Assembly (NCBI RefSeq): GCF_947179165.1
Contig: NC_077241.1
Span: 78,579,648 to 78,643,647 of the forward strand
Origin: Solanum dulcamara
Taxonomy: Eukaryota > Streptophyta > Magnoliopsida > Solanales > Solanaceae
Length of the DNA: 64,000 bases
Reading direction: 5' to 3'
The notes below the pieces were generated by a model. That model did no database searches. It saw only the letters and a program-made list of their open reading frames with translations, and had not been told where the DNA came from. Shown here piece by piece: positions 1 through 13,000 of this stretch (positions within the stretch are counted from its first letter, which is position 1; the number at the start of each line of letters is the position of its first letter). The translations under genes were made by a program, and so were the position numbers.

Positions 1-3000
1 TTAAGTCTGAGTAAACTCTGCAGCACAAAGAGTTGTTTTTAAGTTATGCCCACAGAAGGTAGCAATATATGTCCCAAAAGTCACCTAGAAATGTAGAGAA
101 AAACATAAACTTTGTAGCAACTTTGGCACAGCACTCAACACTTACTAAGAAAATGTGATAACCTTCATATTATCCCTAAAAGAATGTGAACCAGCTTAAG
201 ATTCTGAAAATAAAACATCAACTTCCAGAGGATTCAACTTGAAGGTAGAAGCAATAACAGATTTTATTTCAGGCTCAGGCTATTCAAATGATACTCTACC
301 ACGCCTACAATATATCTTCACTTCTAAACATTCTAATGCACAATCAGAACTTCATACAAGAAATCACATGAGAAGTCATACGAAAATAGATTGTCTTTCA
401 TAAAATAGTCTGTTCATTTTCTAAGATACAAAGTTTGTTCTGCCAACTCCAGTAAGAGAAAAAAGAGGAGGTGGGGACAGAAAACTAATACAGCTAATTG
501 CTGTCAGCCAAAGTACCTGAACAATAAGATCTTGCAGAAGCTTCTTATAGATATGGTGGTTGTGGTGATGGCTGACATTTAAAAGTTCCTTTGATGCTGC
601 CTCATTCATGGAGCTGACTAAGTCATCCTGAGCTTGAAGAACCTTGATTCGAGAGGCATTGAGCTGCATGGAGTACTCACTGCAAATACATTATCAAGAA
701 ACTTTAAACACTATACTTTGCCCAAACAAAATTGAAATTGGATTACTTTAACCACAGAAAATGTTTGTGTTCACATAATAATAGCAGCAAAACAATTTTA
801 GAGAATCAACTTTAGACTAAAAATGCAATGAAATACGTTAAAAGATGGTTTTTATAGGCTAAGTGGAGTCACTTAAAAATCGATCTTTCAATAAAGATCA
901 GTTGGATCGACTATATGAATTACTTCAGCTGTTCGGAAAATTTTACTTGATATAACAACAACAACATGCCCAATGTAAATCCCATAGGTGGGGTCTAGGA
1001 AGGCTAGAGTGTACGCAGACCTTACCTCTAGCTCGTGGAGGTAGACAGGCTGTTTTTGGAAGCCCGTCAGCTCGAGTAACGCACATCAAAGTAGTTTAAA
1101 AAAGTAAAATACAGAAGTAAAGAGGACATAACAAATAATACGGAATATGACTTTTAGCATATGTCAAGGCCAAAACACTCCCACAAATACAGTTGTTACC
1201 AGAAATATTTTACCCAATCAATGCCCATTAAAATGAGCAATATAGAATGTACGTCAATGAAGATACAGACTTAATTTGCAGTTCAAGTGCCAATAAATGG
1301 AGCTAAACAAGAAGAAACCCCGACATACTAAAAAGATAAAGGAAACTACTCAACTGCAAACATAGATCTTTTTTATAGAAGTGGTCAACTGAAACCATAG
1401 ATCATACAGTTAATCCACTGAATAGACTGATGATGTCATGCAAAATGGAGGAGTAGCTATTACAGTTATGAGTCAACAGCATTACAATAACGTCTGTTCA
1501 ACCTCATAATCACGGAGAAACAAATAAAACCACTTGAACAATTCCAACTTCCAAGTAAATTTCAGACTCCATTTCGTTATCTGTTTTATTTTGGTAATAT
1601 GTGTGTGAGAGCCTCGGAAGACCACAAATCCAGACAGATCTGTGATCTTAAATCTTTCTCATACCATAATTTATAGCATAATCTTTTTTTAATGACTGGT
1701 GTCAAAGTTGGATGAAAGCCGCTATACAAACCAAATTGGGGAAATTACATTTTCTTGCGAACATCAACTTGTTTCTCCTTACGCTCATATTCCTGTCTGA
1801 TCTTCTTCTTCTCCGCTTCCACTAACTGCAACTTCTCAATGTTGAACTCCTAAAACAATCACAAATTCGGAGTGCTCATTAACACTCTAACAACAGAATC
1901 AGTATGAATGCATTATTATTACTCTAAGACAAGATAAAAATAATTAGTGAACTCCATTTTACTTAAAGATGAGCATAATAATAATGGCTTACTTCTTCGC
2001 ACATCTTACTCTAAGAACAGCAGATACATCTATGACTAAACTCAAATTAACTTCAAATTTGTAGTATAGATTTTATAATTAAGGTTTAGTACTTTGGAGC
2101 AAACGTTATTACTTTGAGAACAAGAGATAGACTGACTACCAAACTGAAATCAACTCCAAGCGGATCAATAGCCTGTTTAACCAGACTTCTAAAATCAACT
2201 TATTTGAAAAGTGTTTTTTCTAAAAAATACTTTTGGTAAGAAGCAATTTGTGTTTGGACAATAAATTTAAAAGGCACTTTTAAGCAACAATTAGTGTTTG
2301 ATGGAACTTTTTAAAAGTTTTTTAAGTGTACTTTTCTCAAAAGTGGTTTTAGGGAAAAGCTACTTTTTTAGCTTCCAAAAAAAGGCTTATGTTACTCTCC
2401 AGAAGCACTTATTTTCTCCCAAAGTTTGGCCAAACTCACTTTTTTAAAAATAAGCATTTTTGGCATCCCAAAAGCTTGGCCAAACAGGCTATAAGTTATG
2501 TACACTGTTAATGTGAAGATTTTCTTATACTATCGGTGTATTTTGACCTTTTATAGAAGATTTCTTCCCCTTTTTTTTTAAGGTTAGCAGTTAAGGTTTG
2601 TATAAAATATTACTTGCAGCTGCCTTTTAAGTGACTTGATGTCGTCCATGCATAGAACTTATACATTTTATATTAAGGCTTACTTCTCGGCTGCATAAAT
2701 AATTACTCTACGACTAAATTAGACTCTACAACACTGGAGCATATTTTGAATAATGCTTGCTTCTTTGATGTGCACATTATTACCCTAAAACAAAACTAAA
2801 TTCAACATCAATCCATGTTTTGTATTAGTAAGGCTTACTTCTTTGATGCACACATTATTACTCTATAGCAAAATTTAACTTCAACATTAGATCAAACTAT
2901 GAATAACTAAGGTTTACTTACATTATTACTCTAAAACTAAATTAACTTCAACATCAAGCCATGTCATGTATTGTTGAGGCTTACTTCTTCAATGAGCACA

Positions 3001-3602
3001 TTATTAGTGATTAAAAGCTATTTTGATTTAAAAGCGTGTAAAATAAGTCAATCCAAACAGACTCTTACTCTATAACTAACATTAAATTCAAAATTAGAGC
3101 ATATTGTAGAAAAATTAAGGTTTACACTTCTTCAATTCTTCACAACATTACTCCAAAACTAAATTAACTTCAACATCAAGCCATTGATTTGTATTAGTAA
3201 GCTAACATTATTACTCTATAACTAAATTTAACCTCAAATTAGAACATATTTTTAAATAATTAAGGTTTACTTCTTCAATGCTTCACATTATTACTCTAAC
3301 TAAATTAACTTCAACATCAAGCCATGATTTGTATTAGTAAGGCTTACATACTTACTGAATGACTAAATTAAGTTCAAAATTATAGCATATCTTCGAATAA
3401 CTTAAGTTTACTTCTTCGATCCTTCGCATTATTACTCATAGATATGATTAAAACTGAAGTCAGTTCAAAAATTGGTGAATAGTAAATAATTAGGGCATAC
3501 TTCTTCTGCGGAGACGGAGATCTCATTGGCTTTTTCTTCGGCTTCCTGACGGATGAATCTAACCATCTGCTGGATCTGCTTTGATACATCTGCATCGTTC
3601 AT
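1..3602 (-). CDS. VHA-E: V-type proton ATPase subunit E, N-terminal part (gene runs off the left edge)
   Basis: Three coding exons are readable on the minus strand: 3602-3501, 1849-1749 and 679-517, all with GT/AG borders and continuous phase. They encode 122 residues beginning [20 protein letters not shown]. This is the Glu/Lys-rich N-terminal coiled coil of subunit E, the peripheral stalk (stator) subunit that joins the V1 and V0 sectors of the vacuolar/endomembrane proton pump. The family is usually about 230-240 residues, so roughly half is visible. The third intron starts at 516 and its acceptor lies beyond position 1. The ATG at 3602 is the first in frame and gives the conserved family start. 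A TATA box lies about 160 bp upstream. Odd points: intron 1 (3500-1850) is packed with degenerate repeats and a MITE, and intron 2 is about 1.1 kb. Family assignment is secure; which plant paralogue (E1, E2 or E3 type) cannot be decided. Confidence 0.93.
951..1078 (-). mobile_element. TTG-tailed LINE/SINE 3' fragment in VHA-E intron
   Basis: Read on the minus strand, it has the typical module: GGAGGTAGA..., then GGTAAGGTCTGCGTACACTCTA-like sequence, a CCCCACCTATGGGATTT-like segment, and a terminal (TTG)n (plus strand AACAACAACAAC near 954-965). It is the common 3' end of Solanaceae RTE LINEs and related SINEs. Only the 3' end is present, and no clear target duplication was found. Confidence 0.7.
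1980..3500 (-). repeat. Degenerate tandem repeat array in VHA-E intron 1
   Basis: About ten imperfect units of roughly 70-120 bp follow one another on the intron strand. Each carries GAAGAAGTAAGCC-like sequence, then an AATACAAATCATGG-like block, then TTGAAGTTAATTTAG and AGAGTAATAATGTG. On the plus strand the cores GGCTTACTTCTTC or GGTTTACTTCTTC occur near 1986, 2676, 2831, 2911, 2981, 3118, 3264, 3341 and 3404. The array abuts the true exon 1 donor, whose plus-strand form at 3493-3507 is a similar GGCATACTTCTTC. The array is interrupted by the MITE at 2170-2492. Confidence 0.75.
2168..2493. mobile_element. MITE in VHA-E intron 1
   Basis: The two ends are inverted repeats: TAGCCTGTTTAACCAGACTT at the left, and AAGCTTGGCCAAACAGGCTA at the right, whose complement is TAGCCTGTTTGGCCAAGCTT. 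The interior (about 320 bp) is AT-rich and non-coding, with further inverted homology (AAAAGTG / CACTTTT blocks). This matches a very common Solanaceae MITE type with TTTGGCCAAGCTTTTGG ends. The superfamily is not certain, and the target duplication is too short to define. Confidence 0.75.
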
Positions 3603-3758
3603 CTTCGCAACTTTGGATCGGAGAAGAAATTTGTATTAGAGTGAAGAATTCTGATGTTAGCGAAATGGGAAACTAGTAAGAGATACTTTATGGAGGATAA
3701 TTTGTGGAGGAGTCGTCTTATTGGCTCTCTGATGAATTCACATGAGTCACGTCTCCGA

Positions 3759-3766
3759 TTTTTATA
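3759..3766 (-). promoter_or_regulatory. Probable TATA box of the VHA-E gene
   Basis: On the minus strand this reads TATAAAAA inside CCTATAAAAATC. It is placed so that transcription would begin near 3725-3735, giving a 5' leader of about 130 nt before the ATG at 3602. Position and match are good, but no transcript evidence is available. Confidence 0.55.
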
Positions 3767-3799
3767 GGTCGCAATGTGCCAGCAACACACATCGCATCA

Positions 3800-4448
3800 A
3801 GTCGCTATATGATTGAAGAAGATTATAAAGTATGGTTATGAATATCTTTTAATTTGTTTGTTTGATTTTAATTTTAATAATATTTTTAAAAAATAAATTA
3901 TATTTTAAATTAAATATATTAAAATAGCTTTTAATTTCGTGATATTAAACATATTATAGTGAAACGTAAAATTGATGAGTTTTAATAAAAATTGAAAAAA
4001 AAAGATTAATAAAAAAATAAAACAAACAAATTGATATGTATAGAGTGCTAAAATATAATTTTTTTTACGTACTCGAACTATTGATTGTTTCAATTAAAAA
4101 TATGTTAAAATATTTTTATTAAAAACTTTTGATTCAAATTTTGAAAGGAGAAAAAAAAAATGTCATCTTATTTATTTGTATACATTAGTCTTAAATGGAT
4201 CATACTGAAGTTCTACATCATATTGAAACTAATGCATATGGTTAACTCATCATGTGTTCAAATATTTAACTGAAATAAGCATAGTTCGAATGTCTAAATG
4301 ATATTTAATAATAAATTTAAGAGCTTTTTAATGTATTAAATCTTTTTATTTTAGGAATAATTATTGTTATATCTCAAAAATATATATATATTTATCATTG
4401 GATACCTCGTTACTTTTATACCCATTGTTTTTAACTATGTCATGCATT
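3800..4448. other. AT-rich spacer upstream of VHA-E
   Basis: This is the far promoter and intergenic region between the divergent VHA-E gene and a LINE fragment. No coding frame of interest is seen. The small frames present are products of AT-rich sequence. Confidence 0.5.
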
Positions 4449-4694
4449 TGATACCATGAGAGTACATAAAATACTAGGATAGTATCAAACAATTTTGCTA
4501 AAGTACTGTCTTTTCCTTCTTGATACCATCAGAGTATGGTATCAAAGAGACACAAGGGAAGGGCACTGACGTAAATACACATTTAATACCATGAGAGTAT
4601 ATATATATATTCTGATAATATCAAGAATGAAGAGACAGTGATTTAGCGAAACAGCTTGATAACATCAGAGTATAATATACTTTGATGGTATCAA
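4449..4694. repeat. Four hairpin repeats with TTGATA/TATCAA ends
   Basis: Four successive imperfect inverted repeats of 26-42 bp were found at 4449-4488, 4520-4545, 4583-4624 and 4656-4694. Most begin TTGATACCATSAGAGTA and end with the complementary TATCAA. The spacers between them differ, so this is a cluster of a short foldback motif rather than a perfect tandem array. Confidence 0.6.
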
Positions 4695-4710
4695 AAAGGA
4701 GTAGTGATAC

Positions 4711-4729
4711 TGACGTCAGTGTGACGTCA
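4711..4729. promoter_or_regulatory. Paired TGACGTCA (as-1/CRE-like) site
   Basis: Two perfect TGACGTCA palindromes lie at 4711-4718 and 4722-4729, with centres 11 bp apart, about one helical turn. Tandem TGACG sites are the known target of TGA-class bZIP factors (as-1 element). A third TGACG lies near 4567. The site is about 1 kb upstream of VHA-E and 2.2 kb upstream of the HPGT gene, so the controlled gene, if any, is unclear. Confidence 0.4.
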
Positions 4730-5293
4730 TGCACGAAATTAAAAGGGAGAAAGTGAGGTAAGAGAGTAAATAGTTTGGACAAAGAATCCATTAAAAGTAA
4801 ATAATTTGAATTTGGTTCAATTTCAATAAATAATTTCAAAATTAGTCTATTTTATTTAGTTTTCACTCTATTTTATGAGTCATCTCTATTATAACAAATA
4901 CTTCTCAAATTCAATTGATTTGAGATGAAAGTGTTGCTGATTAGAAGAATCCACATGCCTAGCTTAGGAAGTTTCCTTCACATGGTCGCTTGTTCTTAAA
5001 TAGATGTTTTTTTCCCCAAAATATGCAATTTTGTCCGTAAAGCTTTTAATTATGTGTATTTTTATGAGAAATTCAAAAAATATGCAAAAGTATATATATA
5101 TATGTGTATGTGATTTACCTGAGTTATCGATATAATCAACAATATAAGAAATATTGTTAGCTTAAATCATTTTTTCCAAATTAACTTTATAAATTGTCAG
5201 TAAAAAACTCAAGTTTTATAATTATATGCTTTTAATGCTCACAACAAAACTAACATAAATGAACTAAATTAATGAGCTAAAAATAATATATCC
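4730..5293. other. Spacer, no feature seen
   Basis: AT-rich intergenic sequence with a short (TA)n run near 5092-5103. No gene, RNA or element could be recognised. Confidence 0.5.
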
Positions 5294-6166
5294 TCTGTAA
5301 TTTCACGCAGCGAGGAGATTGATGATGATATCACACATCGTATTGAGGCAACGTGGATGAAATAGAGGCTCGCTTTCGGTGTGTTATGTGACAAGAAGGT
5401 GCCACCACAACTTAAGGGCAAGTTCTACAAAGTGGTGGTTAGACCGGCTATGTTATATGGGGCGGAGTGTTGGCCAGTTAAGACATCTCACGTTCAAAAG
5501 ATGAAAGTTTCGGAAATGAGAATGTTGAGATGGATGTGTGGGCATACCAGGAGATATAGGATTAGAAATGAGGCTATTCGGGACAAGGTAGGAGTGGCCT
5601 CGGTGGAAGACAAGATGCGAAAAATGCGACTGAGATGGTTTGGGCACGTGAAGAGGAGAGACACAGATGCCCCAGTGCGAAGGTGTGAGAGGTTGGCCAT
5701 GGATTGTTTCAGAAAAGATAGGGGTAGGCCGAAGAAATATTGAGGAGATGTGATTAGACAGGACATGACTCAGTTACAACTTACCGAGGACATGACCTTA
5801 GATAGGAGGGTGTGGATGACCCACATTAGGGTAGAAGGCTAGTTCATAGTCTCGTTATTCTTCCTTTTTAGTAGGCGTATTAACGCACTATAACTCCATG
5901 TGGTCTGATTTTTGTTATTATCTATTACTTTCTGTACTTTGATTTGCTCTATTTTATCTGGATTGCTTTCGTTATTTTACTTTGCCATAACGCTTTCTAC
6001 TTCTTATCCTATCTGACTTCTTTTTATGATTTTAATGAGCCGAGAGTCTTTCGAAAACAGCCGTCCTACCTTGATAAGAGTCAGGTCTGTGTACACTTTA
6101 TCCTTCCCAGACCCCACGTTGTGGGATTTCACTGGGTTATTGTTGTTGTATTCTCTGAAATTTCAC
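5294..6166 (+). mobile_element. 5'-truncated RTE-type LINE with target duplication
   Basis: The segment 5308-6152 is the 3' end of a non-LTR retrotransposon. The frame from 5381 to 5743 matches the C-terminal part of the reverse transcriptase polyprotein of the fuller copy at 56.6-58.3 kb ([37 protein letters not shown]). An in-frame TAG at about 5367 and a TGA at 5741 show it is dead. The 3' UTR and the tail (TTG)n follow. It is flanked by a 14-bp target duplication with one mismatch (CTCTGTAATTTCAC at 5294-5307 and CTCTGAAATTTCAC at 6153-6166), so truncation happened at insertion. Confidence 0.85.
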
Positions 6167-6919
6167 AAGTCTGATATAAAATAATATCTTACCCCTATAT
6201 TGTGAGATAAAGATTTTCGATAGACATTATTATTGAAAAGATATAATATTTTTATTTCTCTTTTGAGATATCTTTGTCTATTAAAAGATAGGACGACAAT
6301 AATTTACAAGTTGCATTTCAAAAGTGCAAATACAAATTATATTTTTTAAATACGATTTAAACCAATACAACTATAAATTATATTTTAAAAATACAATTAA
6401 ACCAACGTCGTCTCCGAAAGATTCACTTAATCATTAACTCAAAAAACATATAAATAACACAACACATATATGTTCCTCATATTTGAAATAATTCAGCAAT
6501 TTCATGTGCAATATCACTTATTCAATTTTTTTTGTAATTCTTTACTAATGTTTGTCAATTGGTCACTTGTTATACGTGCAGGGACAATAAAATTAAGTTA
6601 AATTTTGAGTGTATTGTTTATTCAATATGGCCATATGATATAAGAAAGAAATTTCAATTTTTGAAAAAATTATAGAACATTTAAGTACCTACCAAAATTA
6701 TTGTCCTTTTTTGGTTACAACATCTCAATCTTATATTCTCCATACCTTAAAACCCAAAAACTAAAATTAAAAATAAAAATCCCAAATTGACAATTGGATC
6801 GAAAACCTCGGCAACTCAATCAGCTCCGATCAGTCGAAATTCGACGGACTCCGATACTCATCGCCATATTTTCGGCCGCCGACGAGGACTGCTCCGTCGG
6901 AGCTGACGCTGTAGAAGAA
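6167..6919. other. Promoter and 5' leader region of the HPGT gene
   Basis: AT-rich sequence runs up to about 6780, then more GC-balanced leader sequence up to the ATG at 6920. A frame open from 6794 has no ATG before 6920, which supports 6920 as the start. No convincing TATA box could be assigned. Confidence 0.45.
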
Positions 6920-7039
6920 ATGAATAGCCGGGGCTCTTCCAACCGGCTATCATCCACCTCCAATTTCCTATCTCGAATGTCGTTTCTAATGCTCTCTATG
7001 TTCTCTACTATGGCTGCTGTTTATGTCGCCGGCAGGTTG

Positions 7040-7070
<31 letters not shown>

Positions 7071-10000
7071 GTATATATATATATGTCCATGCATAAATGC
7101 ACAGTTTCCTCTTTTTTTGGTTTGTTTATTTATTACATTGCTAGTGTCGTGAAAATTTGTTTTTTAACATATTTAATAGTAAGCTGCATTGGCCTATGCG
7201 AGCTTTGCTAAGAGGAGCCACGTATTTAGTCCTTGATAACGGGGTGTAGTTGATTAATTGAATGATTTCTCTCATCATTTGTTGTTTATTGTGTTGTTGT
7301 TACTGTTTTTTTATTAGTTGCTACGTTTCCTTCACTGTCATTTTGCCTTTTCATACCTACTTTGATTTGTTGTACTTGAGTTGAGTTCCTCCGGAAACAA
7401 CCTCTCTACCTCCACGAGGTAGGGCTAAGGTGCATACACTTTACCCTCTCCATATTTCACTTGTGGGATTTCAGTGGGTATGTTGTTGTTGATAATTAAC
7501 TGTGGCAACTGGTAAATGCGTAATTGGCAGGTTGTGGCTGGACTCGGAGAATAGAGTATATATTATTCAAGAGCTTGATAGGAGAACCGGACAGGTATTT
7601 TCACTTGAATAGTAGTATTGTTCTATTCATGTGGTAGGTAAAGCTGATTTTCCCCCAAATTCTCCAGTAATCTTTGTTTTAGTAAGTTGTTATATGTAGA
7701 ATCAGATAGGCTCTACAAAGATCGAGGTGGATATCATGTCAGGATTATAATAACTGACTATGAGGTAGTCGTGTTGGTCTGAATATAGAATATGGTTAAT
7801 ATGATTGATTATAAAGAAAATCCAAGGTTCCACATTATCAAATGTTAACTAGCCCTCTGTATTGGTTGGTGAAGAGTGCATTTCCTTCACGTAAGATTCA
7901 ACATCGTCACAAGTTTACTTGGGCTAATCTGCTAGAACTTCACCCAAGTCGAGGAACCCCCATACTGTGCACCAATAAGATCACCAAAAGCCTTTTATGT
8001 GCTAGTTTTTGCTAGTTGTTCTAGTAACACAAATGAATAGAACTCAGAAACAGGAAGAAATTCTATTGCTTATTAGTATGACATAGTTATGTCAGATTAT
8101 GCACCAAAACCCTTTTACATGAAATACCTTGGTTTTATTGCTATTTAAGGGCTACAGGGAAGCTACAAGAGTCATTTTTGTCCTATATTCACCTGAAAAT
8201 TCATTCATGAGAGGAATCCCAAGGTGAATGGTACTGTACTGTGCAGGCTAGCCCTTCTAAAAAGCTGTTGTTGCCTAGGCCTGTTTATGCTTGATGTGAC
8301 AAGAGTCATTTTTGTCCTATATTCACCTGAAAATTCATTCATGAGAGGAATCCCAAGGTGAATGGTACTGTACTGTGCAGGCTAGCCCTTCTAAAAAGCT
8401 GTTGTTGCCTAGGCCTGTTTATGCTTGATATCTGATGTAAACTTACACTAATAAATATTCTTTGTTCAATTACAAGGTTTTTGTCAAATAGTGTACTTAA
8501 AACAAGGGTTTTTTTTCCAGATAGTTTGATGAAGTTGGCATTGAGATCTCAAATTTTTGGTGTTTCATTGGTCCTGAGTTGAGCCCTGAGATGCTAATGT
8601 TATATCAAAAAGTTATAGGCATACTTATCTTCCTTTACAGGGCCGTTCAGCTATATCCGTAGATGATACACTGAAGATCATAACCTGCAGGTTAGATGAT
8701 TGTATTGAATTTCAGTCTTTATTTTGAGGGAATTTCTCTTCATATTGGAATTTTATACTGGGATTATACAGGCTGATGATTTCTTTGCCAGGGAACAACA
8801 GAAGAGGCTAGCTGCACTTCAGATGGAACTGGGCAAAGCCAGTCAGGAAGGTTTTGTGTCAAAGCATCTACTGGATAACAATGAGAAGGATTCAAAGAAA
8901 AAGCTTCTAGTTGTTATAGGTGTCTCTACCAATTTTAGCAACAAGAAAAACAGAGATGCAATTCGTAAAGCATGGATGCCTAGTGGTTTGGCTGTCTTTT
9001 TCTCTCCCCTTTTTCTTGATTTCTTTTGGTAGGCCTTGTGAAGCTAAAATTGAACCAATTCGACAAGATGCTGAAGTTATATTTCAGCTCACTTTGCTGA
9101 TGCAATTATTGTCTGTTGAACACATTTAGACTAGATTGCTGTGGAATTCCGTAGCAATATCATTGATCTTGTCTTAATCAGAAATATCTGCAGTATAATT
9201 GCTGTCATGTGGAGTTAACTTTTGAAACAACTGATTTCATTCTAAATTTATAAGCTATTTTTGGCAGGTCCTGCTCGTAAAAAATTAGAGGAGGAGAAAG
9301 GTATCGTAATTCGATTCGTCATAGGAAGAAGGTATCTGCCTTGATAAATCTGAACTAAATAAAGGATACACCATAATGCTCTTTGAAAAAAAGGTACTAG
9401 ACGTTTCTTCCAATCAGGTTACTTACTCGAATTTACACCTCATGGCTCATGCAGTTCAAATCGTGGAGACAGTTCAGATAGAGCCATTGATGATGAAAGC
9501 AGGCATTCCAATGACTTCATCATTCTTGTATGTGCAGCTTTTGCATTCTATTTCTTCCAAACATAGTTTCTTGTTATCAACTAAAGACAGCAATTTTATA
9601 ACCATAAAAGAAACAAACTTTGAGAATATTAAATTAACTGAGAGTTGTTAGTCGTTCTAACCTATCAAAATAGATTAAATCTTCTTGGGTTATACACATC
9701 CTTCCTCTACCACAGAAAGAAATAGTAATAAATACAGGGTAATCAAATCCCACTTCCTTTTTGAAAAAAATGACCTTTTCAAATAAATAAATGGGTATCA
9801 ATAATGTTGTTATATGTTAGCACACTCATGTCATGCGAGCTTATTTGTATGTCTTTATATGTATATCTTACCATTCTGAAAATCAGATTACTATGCTGTG
9901 TAATCTAGTTCTTGTTGTACATGTCTACAAAACTCGGTATGCGAATATTATTTTCTTCCTGAGCAGAATGATCATGTGGAATCCCCTAAAGAACAATCAA

Positions 10001-13000
10001 AGAAGACAAAGTCATTTTTTGCCCATGCTGTTGAACATTGGGATGCTGAGTTTTATGCCAAGGTCAACGACAATGTCTATGTTAATTTAGGTACACAGTA
10101 TTAGTAGCCTCCAATATGTACATTAGTGTATCTGTTGTTCTATGTAGTCTGTGCTTTGCTCATTTCTTTCCATTTTCTATAATTTAATTTTCTTTCCATT
10201 TAAGAAACTGTTATGGTAGGTTTGAAGTCATCAAATTCTTTAGACTCTTTTAAGTGTAGGAAAGAGATTGCTAAAGAATTTCCTAATGTATGTCAGCATT
10301 GGCATGTTGAATCTGGAAATGACAATGAGATAAAGAACAGAAAGAAGTTGTACCCAGATGATTTTGTATTTTGATTCTCGTCAAGCTGTAGGCTTCTCAA
10401 AGAGTCAATAAGGGTTTTACATAAATCATAAAAAATGTACAAAAGCAAGCCAGTGTTGAAGTGGTGTCATGTACCTAAAATATTTTAGGCATGGTGCCTG
10501 TTTGTGGCCGGCCAGGTCTAACTTGATTTCCCTGAGGGAGCAGAAATAGAATTGGCCATATTGTGTCAAAGTTGTTCAAAAGAAAAGTTGCCTCATTTTA
10601 CAAAGCTTCCTCCAGAATGAAGCCTTTTGAATTACGACTTGGAGAGTTCAAACAACTACCGTGAGTTCATTATATCACTGTTTCTTTTGGTTAAATAAAG
10701 TATACAATAACTTTAAATAGAAAATCACTGTCTATTTATTTAATAAATTGTATCAAGATGCCAATGAAAAATCTTGTTGGATCTTCTTACTCTCTACTCT
10801 CTAACCATCTGGCGAAACTGATTGGAGATGATCCCTTTAGCTACTATAATCCTAGTGATAAAATCTGGATTGGCTATGTCTTTCACAGAAAATTGCAACA
10901 CCATAACCAATGAAACATAATATTATAACGACATATCTATGATGTTCTTTGCTGTGTTCTTAACCTGTTGACATGTTCTTATGTTTTAAAAATATGTGCC
11001 TTATGCTTATTGGCTTTAGTTTATCCACAGATGCTATTGGAGCAGTACTTACCAGCTATTTGGATAAGCCTCGTGTCTACATAGGGTGTATGAAATCTGG
11101 CGAAGTTTTTGCACAGCCGTGAGTTTGTCCTGTTTATTGGATGATGCTGTTTTGCTGAAAGAGTCATCTGAAAATATTAGTTCTTCATAACCTAATTTTG
11201 TTTCTTATTCACAGGGAACAGAAATGGTACGAGCCAGAGTGGTGGAAATTTGGGGATGGAAAATCGTGAGTACTTCTGCACTATTTACTGAAATCATCTG
11301 GCTGAAGCAAACAGTGCTAGATATACTGCAGAGATCCACTGCTGCATTTGTTGTAGTTATACCTCTTCTCTGGCTATTGCTAATTGCTTGTGAGTCTTTG
11401 TTGGAAATATTGATCGTACATAATTTATATCTCAGAGTCAGCCCTCACATACTGAGCGAAAGAAGGACATTTTTGGGATAGAACTTATACAAGAAATATA
11501 TTAGTTATGGTTTCTGACATATATATGTTCCAAACAAAAATGAAGATACACTGTTTCAAAGATTCAAGTAAAATAAATATATGAGTATTGCAAAAGAGGA
11601 GAATTCCATTATGTTTCGAGGATACTCTTCCTCCTTGTTACTGCATTTTCTTTGAAAAAACACTTCTTTATGAGCTTCCTTCTTTAATCCCCCTTTCAAG
11701 GCCGATCATTAAAATGTTAAGAAAAGTAGTGACGTATGTTATTTTTAAAAAATTGTTTTTTTTTGAGTTCGTTGAACCGAGGGTCTTTCGGAACAGTCCC
11801 CAGACTCCACCTGGTGGGGATTTCACTAGGTATGTTGTTGTTGTTGTTGGATTGATATCTTCTTCCTTTTTCTCTTTCATTATCTTTTGTGTTAGCAAAC
11901 TTGACGAGTGCTAATTTCATTAGTTATGTTAATATTTGTTGGAGAAGTTGAAAGTATTTGCGAATGGATTACTTAATGTTTAACTGCCAGCAGGAAGGAC
12001 ACTGTTGACCTGTTTTTTCGACTTTCTTGCTATCATCATGGTTTTGGGGAATTAGGTTTGCTTTGTATTATGAAGAAGCAGTATTTGGATTGCATTTAAG
12101 GCTTCTGCAGCTTCCTGAACTCCAACACTTGCTATTTTGATCTGTGATGCAGGAAGGGAGAGATTACTCTCCCTTTTAGGGCTGATATCCAGTGACTTTA
12201 CAGTCTAAAATAGAGGTGTATTGACTGGATAATTTAACTGATGGTAATATTAGTAAAAGGCTTGCCAATAGATGGGTAAGTTTAGGAAAGTCGAAGTCTA
12301 TTTTTTTTGGAACATACAGCAAACTTCCATCATGTAACTTTGATGTTATTCTTGCCATTAGGAGACTAAGAACTACAAGATATGTAGATGTGTGACAATG
12401 TGGTAATTCTCTATCCTAGTGGGTTGTAGAAAGTGAACTTAGTAACTGTGGCACTTACATGTTTCATTACTAAGAAAATCTGGATATGGATATCAAGCAT
12501 TTAAAATACTGTGCTCATGCTTGATGGTTAGGAGGCAAGATTGAGAAATTACTTCCATTACATAATCACTTGTTACCGAAGTATGCATCTGTCTCAGATA
12601 CACAACCAAGGTTGGGGAGCTTCTTGAAATGCAGTCCCACCCACCCCTAGCCCCACCCCTCCCCCAAGCCCCCCAAGAAAAAAGAAAAAGAAAGAATAGA
12701 TATGTACTCATGATTTTTCTGGTCATGCTGTTATTCTGCTGATATGAATCCGGCATGACGTGTCAACATCTGCATGCTGATGAATTCTTCAACTTGTTTA
12801 GATGTTAATTCTTTCATCTTTTTTGTACTCTTTCGCAACCAGATACTTTAGGCATGCTTCCGGTGAAATATTTGCTATATCGAAGGCCTTGGCGCAATTT
12901 ATTTCTATCAACAGGTAAAATATGTGGAATTGACTATTTATCAGAAGAAATGTGGATTAGCATTATGTTTCTATTGCATGTTGAAGTAGCAAAGGCTGAG

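Noticed and set aside
1..420. Next VHA-E exon sought at the left edge
   Set aside because: No acceptor followed by the expected conserved subunit E sequence was found in either frame; the exon must lie outside the window.
5381..5743. 120-codon frame that looks like an RT-related protein gene
   Set aside because: It is only the C-terminal end of a truncated LINE, flanked by a target duplication and with stops at both sides.
6794..6919. N-terminal extension of the HPGT protein
   Set aside because: The frame is open but has no ATG before 6920, and the family starts with a short tail before the membrane anchor.
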